Shown: positions 7,303 through 8,702 of the stretch, in pieces
How positions within the stretch are numbered: the stretch's first letter is position 1
Layout: every line of letters starts with the position of its first letter
NCBI GenBank assembly: GCA_013042925.1
Contig: JABDPH010000095.1
Span: 1 to 8,702 of the forward strand
Source of the DNA: Eudoraea sp.
GTDB lineage: Bacteria; Bacteroidota; Bacteroidia; Flavobacteriales; Flavobacteriaceae
Direction: 5' to 3'
Length of the DNA stretch: 8,702 nt
The notes under the pieces: model-generated
What the model was told of the DNA's origin: nothing
Databases searched by the model: none
What the model saw: the letters and a program-made list of their open reading frames with translations, nothing else
Position numbers and translations under genes: made by a program

Positions 7303-8232
7303 ATGAAAATTCAAAACGAGCTTCAAAAAGGAACGCTCTTTCAAAACCTGGAATTATTAGCCAAACAGGTCGTTGAAGGGTTTATAAGTGGTATCCACAA
7401 AAGCCCTTTTCATGGATTTTCGGCGGAATTTGCAGAACATAAGACCTACAATACCGGAGAAAGCACTAAACATATAGATTGGAAGTTGTTTGGCAAGACA
7501 GATAAGTTGTACACCAAACGCTATGAGGAGGAAACCAACCTTCGCTGTCATATGATCCTGGATAATTCTGCCTCAATGTACTATCCGGAATACAAGGAAT
7601 TAGACCTGGATCATCTAAATAAAATAGGGTTTGGCGTACTGGCCATTGCCGCCCTAATGAATGTATTGAAGAAACAGCGCGATGCGGTGGGCCTGAGCAT
7701 CTACTCCGACACCTATTCGTATTATGCCCCGGAAAAAGGTAGTGAACGGCATCATCAGATGTTGTTAGCCAAACTAAATGAGATAACAAGAGATGCTGCC
7801 CCTTCAAAAGAGACCAAAACCTATACATTTTTGCATCAGATCGCTGAAAAGATAAAAAGGCGTAGTCTTATTTTCTTGTTTACGGATATGTTTCAGAATG
7901 CCAGAGGTGATGATCAGTTATTTGATGCCCTCCGGCATTTAAAATACAACAAACACGAGGTGGTCATCTTCCATTTACTCGACAAAGAAACGGAGGTTAA
8001 TTTTGATTTTGAAAATACGCCAAAACGGTTTCTTGATGTGGAAACAGGAAAACATATAGATCTCTACGCAGACACCATTAAGGAAGCTTATGAGAAAGAA
8101 GTGTCCGGATTTATCTCCGATCTAAAGCTCACCTGTGCCAAGTATCAGATCACCTATGTGGATGTGGATATTCGCGAGAATTTCTCCAAGGTGTTAAATA
8201 CTTTTATGATAGAAAGATCCACATTTGGGTAG
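7303..8232 (+). CDS. DUF58 family protein with vWA-like fold
   Basis: This 309-residue soluble protein has no signal peptide or membrane segment. The DUF58 signature is clear: FAEHKTYNTGESTKHIDWKL (43-62), then FGKTDKLYTKRYEEETNL and the vWA-type MIDAS motif DNSAS (87-91), with a later FTDMF (193-197) that could supply another metal ligand. Family members usually accompany MoxR AAA ATPases and Bat (vWA/TPR) proteins and are thought to help in metal-dependent chaperone-like or envelope assembly tasks; the exact role is not established. No moxR or bat gene is seen within the window; trxA lies upstream behind a terminator and a tRNA locus lies downstream. I prefer the ATG at 7303 over an in-frame TTG at 7282, since a family-like N-terminus (MKIQNELQKGTLFQNLELLA) starts there. 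Composition is like its neighbours. Confidence 0.9.
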   Translation: MKIQNELQKGTLFQNLELLAKQVVEGFISGIHKSPFHGFSAEFAEHKTYNTGESTKHIDWKLFGKTDKLYTKRYEEETNLRCHMILDNSASMYYPEYKELDLDHLNKIGFGVLAIAALMNVLKKQRDAVGLSIYSDTYSYYAPEKGSERHHQMLLAKLNEITRDAAPSKETKTYTFLHQIAEKIKRRSLIFLFTDMFQNARGDDQLFDALRHLKYNKHEVVIFHLLDKETEVNFDFENTPKRFLDVETGKHIDLYADTIKEAYEKEVSGFISDLKLTCAKYQITYVDVDIRENFSKVLNTFMIERSTFG

Positions 8233-8257
8233 GGAACTATTATTTTAGAAAAAATTG

Positions 8258-8288
8258 TTTGTGGAATTCATTTAGCAACGTATATTTG
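8258..8288 (+). promoter_or_regulatory. Strong consensus promoter of the tRNA-Asp / GIY-YIG locus
   Basis: TTTG at 8258-8261, a 19-bp spacer and TATATTTG at 8281-8288 are a full match to the Bacteroidota consensus. The tRNA-Asp 5' fragment begins 17 bp after the box, a normal distance for a tRNA gene. The intact tRNA now starts 330 bp after the box. I infer that this was the original tRNA-Asp promoter and that it now also transcribes the nuclease gene. Confidence 0.8.
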
Positions 8289-8305
8289 CACACGCTAAAC
8301 GCCAC

Positions 8306-8354
8306 GGTCTGGTAGTTCAGTTGGTTATCCCGAGTACTCGGGACTGCCTGTCAC
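8306..8354 (+). pseudogene. 5' fragment of tRNA-Asp, interrupted
   Basis: Bases 8306-8327 are identical to the first 22 nt of the intact tRNA-Asp at 8619 (acceptor 5' strand, D-stem 5' strand and D-loop). A 16-bp palindrome follows in place of the 6 nt GAATAC, and then CTGCCTGTCAC (8344-8354), identical to the anticodon arm and loop including GTC. The 3' anticodon strand, T arm and acceptor 3' strand are missing, so it cannot make a tRNA. TGCCT-GTCACA-AGGCA (8345-8360) could still form an anticodon-like hairpin. It occupies the place directly behind the tRNA promoter, so it probably marks the original gene or a broken tandem copy. Confidence 0.85.
8328..8343 (+). repeat. Perfect 16-bp palindrome inside the tRNA fragment
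   Basis: TCCCGAGTACTCGGGA equals its own reverse complement. In RNA it would fold as a 6-bp stem with a GUAC loop. It replaces the D-stem 3' strand between two stretches that match tRNA-Asp exactly. The central GAGTAC differs by one base from the GAATAC of the intact gene, so it may have grown around that hexamer or be a REP-like insert. Confidence 0.9.
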
Positions 8355-8377
8355 AAGGCAAACACGTTCTTAAAAGT

Positions 8378-8641
8378 ATGTTTTTTGTATATATCATTGA
8401 AAGTGCCCTAGATGACTCTTTTTATATTGGTCAAACGAAAAATTTGACAAAAAGAGTGGAATATCATAATGAAGGTCTTTCTAAATACACTTCAAAGAAA
8501 AAACCATGGAAGCTGGTATATTCTGAAGAGTTCAATACAAGAACTGAAGCAATACAGCGAGAACGATTTTTGAAGAATCAAAAAAATCGTACTTTCTATA
8601 AACGCTTAATACAAAATTGGTCTGGTAGTTCAGTTGGTTAG
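8378..8641 (+). CDS. Small GIY-YIG nuclease overlapping tRNA-Asp
   Basis: An 87-residue single-domain GIY-YIG (UvrC N-terminal/YhbQ-like) protein. The GIY element is VYIIES (4-9), the YIG element FYIGQT (15-20), the catalytic Arg is likely Arg26 in KNLTKRVEYHN, and the metal-binding Glu is likely Glu62 in AIQRERFLKNQ. Such proteins cut DNA by hydrolysis; the target is unknown. I chose the ATG at 8378, since the usual start MFFVYIIES begins there; an in-frame TTG at 8321 would translate the tRNA fragment. The last residues WSGSSVG and the TAG stop are read from the first 23 nt of the tRNA-Asp gene, an overlap of 23 bp. GC content is about 29% by hand count over 8381-8618, against about 45-48% in sampled stretches of neighbouring genes, which suggests acquisition. 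Expression probably comes from the tRNA promoter at 8258. Confidence 0.85.
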   Translation: MFFVYIIESALDDSFYIGQTKNLTKRVEYHNEGLSKYTSKKKPWKLVYSEEFNTRTEAIQRERFLKNQKNRTFYKRLIQNWSGSSVG

Positions 8642-8692
8642 AATACCTGCCTGTCACGCAGGGGGTCGCGGGTTCGAGTCCCGTCCAGACCG
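8619..8692 (+). tRNA. tRNA-Asp (anticodon GTC)
   Basis: A complete 74-nt cloverleaf: acceptor GGTCTGG (8619-8625) with CCAGACC (8685-8691) and discriminator G8692; D arm GTTC/GAAT; anticodon stem CCTGC/GCAGG (8646-8650, 8658-8662) with loop CTGTCAC, anticodon GTC at 8653-8655; T arm GCGGG-TTCGAGT-CCCGT. It closely resembles E. coli tRNA-Asp. CCA is not encoded (C-A-G follows). There is no good promoter immediately upstream, so it probably depends on the one at 8258 and on processing from a transcript that also carries the nuclease gene. Confidence 0.98.
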
Positions 8693-8702
8693 CAGAGAAG
8701 CA

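Larger units (their letters stand above)
8306..8640 (+). mobile_element. Candidate GIY-YIG unit flanked by 22-bp direct repeats of the tRNA-Asp 5' end
   Basis: Exact 22-bp direct repeats lie at 8306-8327 and 8619-8640, offset by 313 bp; the bases just outside (8300-8305 versus 8613-8618) do not match. Between them are a palindrome, a second tRNA-matching 11-mer and one AT-rich nuclease gene. Deleting one repeat plus the interval would restore a normal promoter-leader-tRNA arrangement. This looks like insertion of a nuclease-bearing unit that regenerates the tRNA downstream. The boundaries and mobility are inference; no integrase or transposase is present, and decay of a tandem tRNA pair is an alternative. 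Confidence 0.55.

Noticed and set aside
8321..8377. TTG start at 8321 for the GIY-YIG protein
   Set aside because: It would translate the tRNA fragment and palindrome into a 19-residue extension; the GIY-YIG domain normally starts at the MFFVYII residues.
8328..8640. Group I intron or tRNA intron with a homing endonuclease
   Set aside because: Removing the interval would yield a tRNA, but a complete tRNA already exists downstream, and I see no group I core (P, Q, R, S elements) in the 313 bp. A DNA-level insertion or duplication explains the data better.

Overview
The window looks like chromosomal DNA of a Bacteroidota bacterium, most likely a marine-type member of the Flavobacteriaceae. Evidence: the promoters fit the Bacteroidota pattern (TTTG or TTG about 19-24 bp before TAnnTTTG); Shine-Dalgarno sequences are absent; S16 carries a long Ala/Glu-rich tail; the DNA polymerase III alpha subunit has an N-terminal exonuclease domain; and a lipoprotein sulfatase is present. 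Most genes are near 45-48% GC in the stretches I counted by hand.

Left part, minus strand (1-2240): a promoter at 2209-2240 drives rpsP (S16) and rimM (16S maturation factor). Beyond rimM lies a lipoprotein sulfatase that runs off the left edge. The rpsP 5' leader contains several short inverted repeats and may be a ribosomal-protein leader.

Middle, plus strand (2371-7225): divergent from rpsP is a complete 1461-residue dnaE with a fused DEDDh proofreading domain and a PHP domain that has lost several metal ligands. It is followed by trxA (thioredoxin), which has its own promoter and a strong intrinsic terminator.

Right part, plus strand (7303-8702): a stand-alone DUF58/vWA-like protein, then the most unusual locus in the window. 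A consensus promoter of the kind that drives tRNA genes is followed 17 nt later by only the 5' part of a tRNA-Asp gene. That fragment is interrupted by a perfect 16-bp palindrome and is followed by a small, AT-rich GIY-YIG nuclease gene. The nuclease gene ends inside a second, complete tRNA-Asp(GUC). The first 22 nt of the tRNA are duplicated exactly, 313 bp apart. The nuclease appears to have moved into the tRNA-Asp locus, to be expressed from the tRNA promoter, and to use tRNA sequence for its last codons and stop.

Functionally the window mixes growth-linked genes (ribosome assembly, replication, tRNA, thioredoxin) with one polysaccharide-sulfate gene and one candidate selfish nuclease unit. 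I see no CRISPR array, insertion sequence transposase or rRNA. All comparisons with families rest on recognition of motifs by eye; no searches were run.
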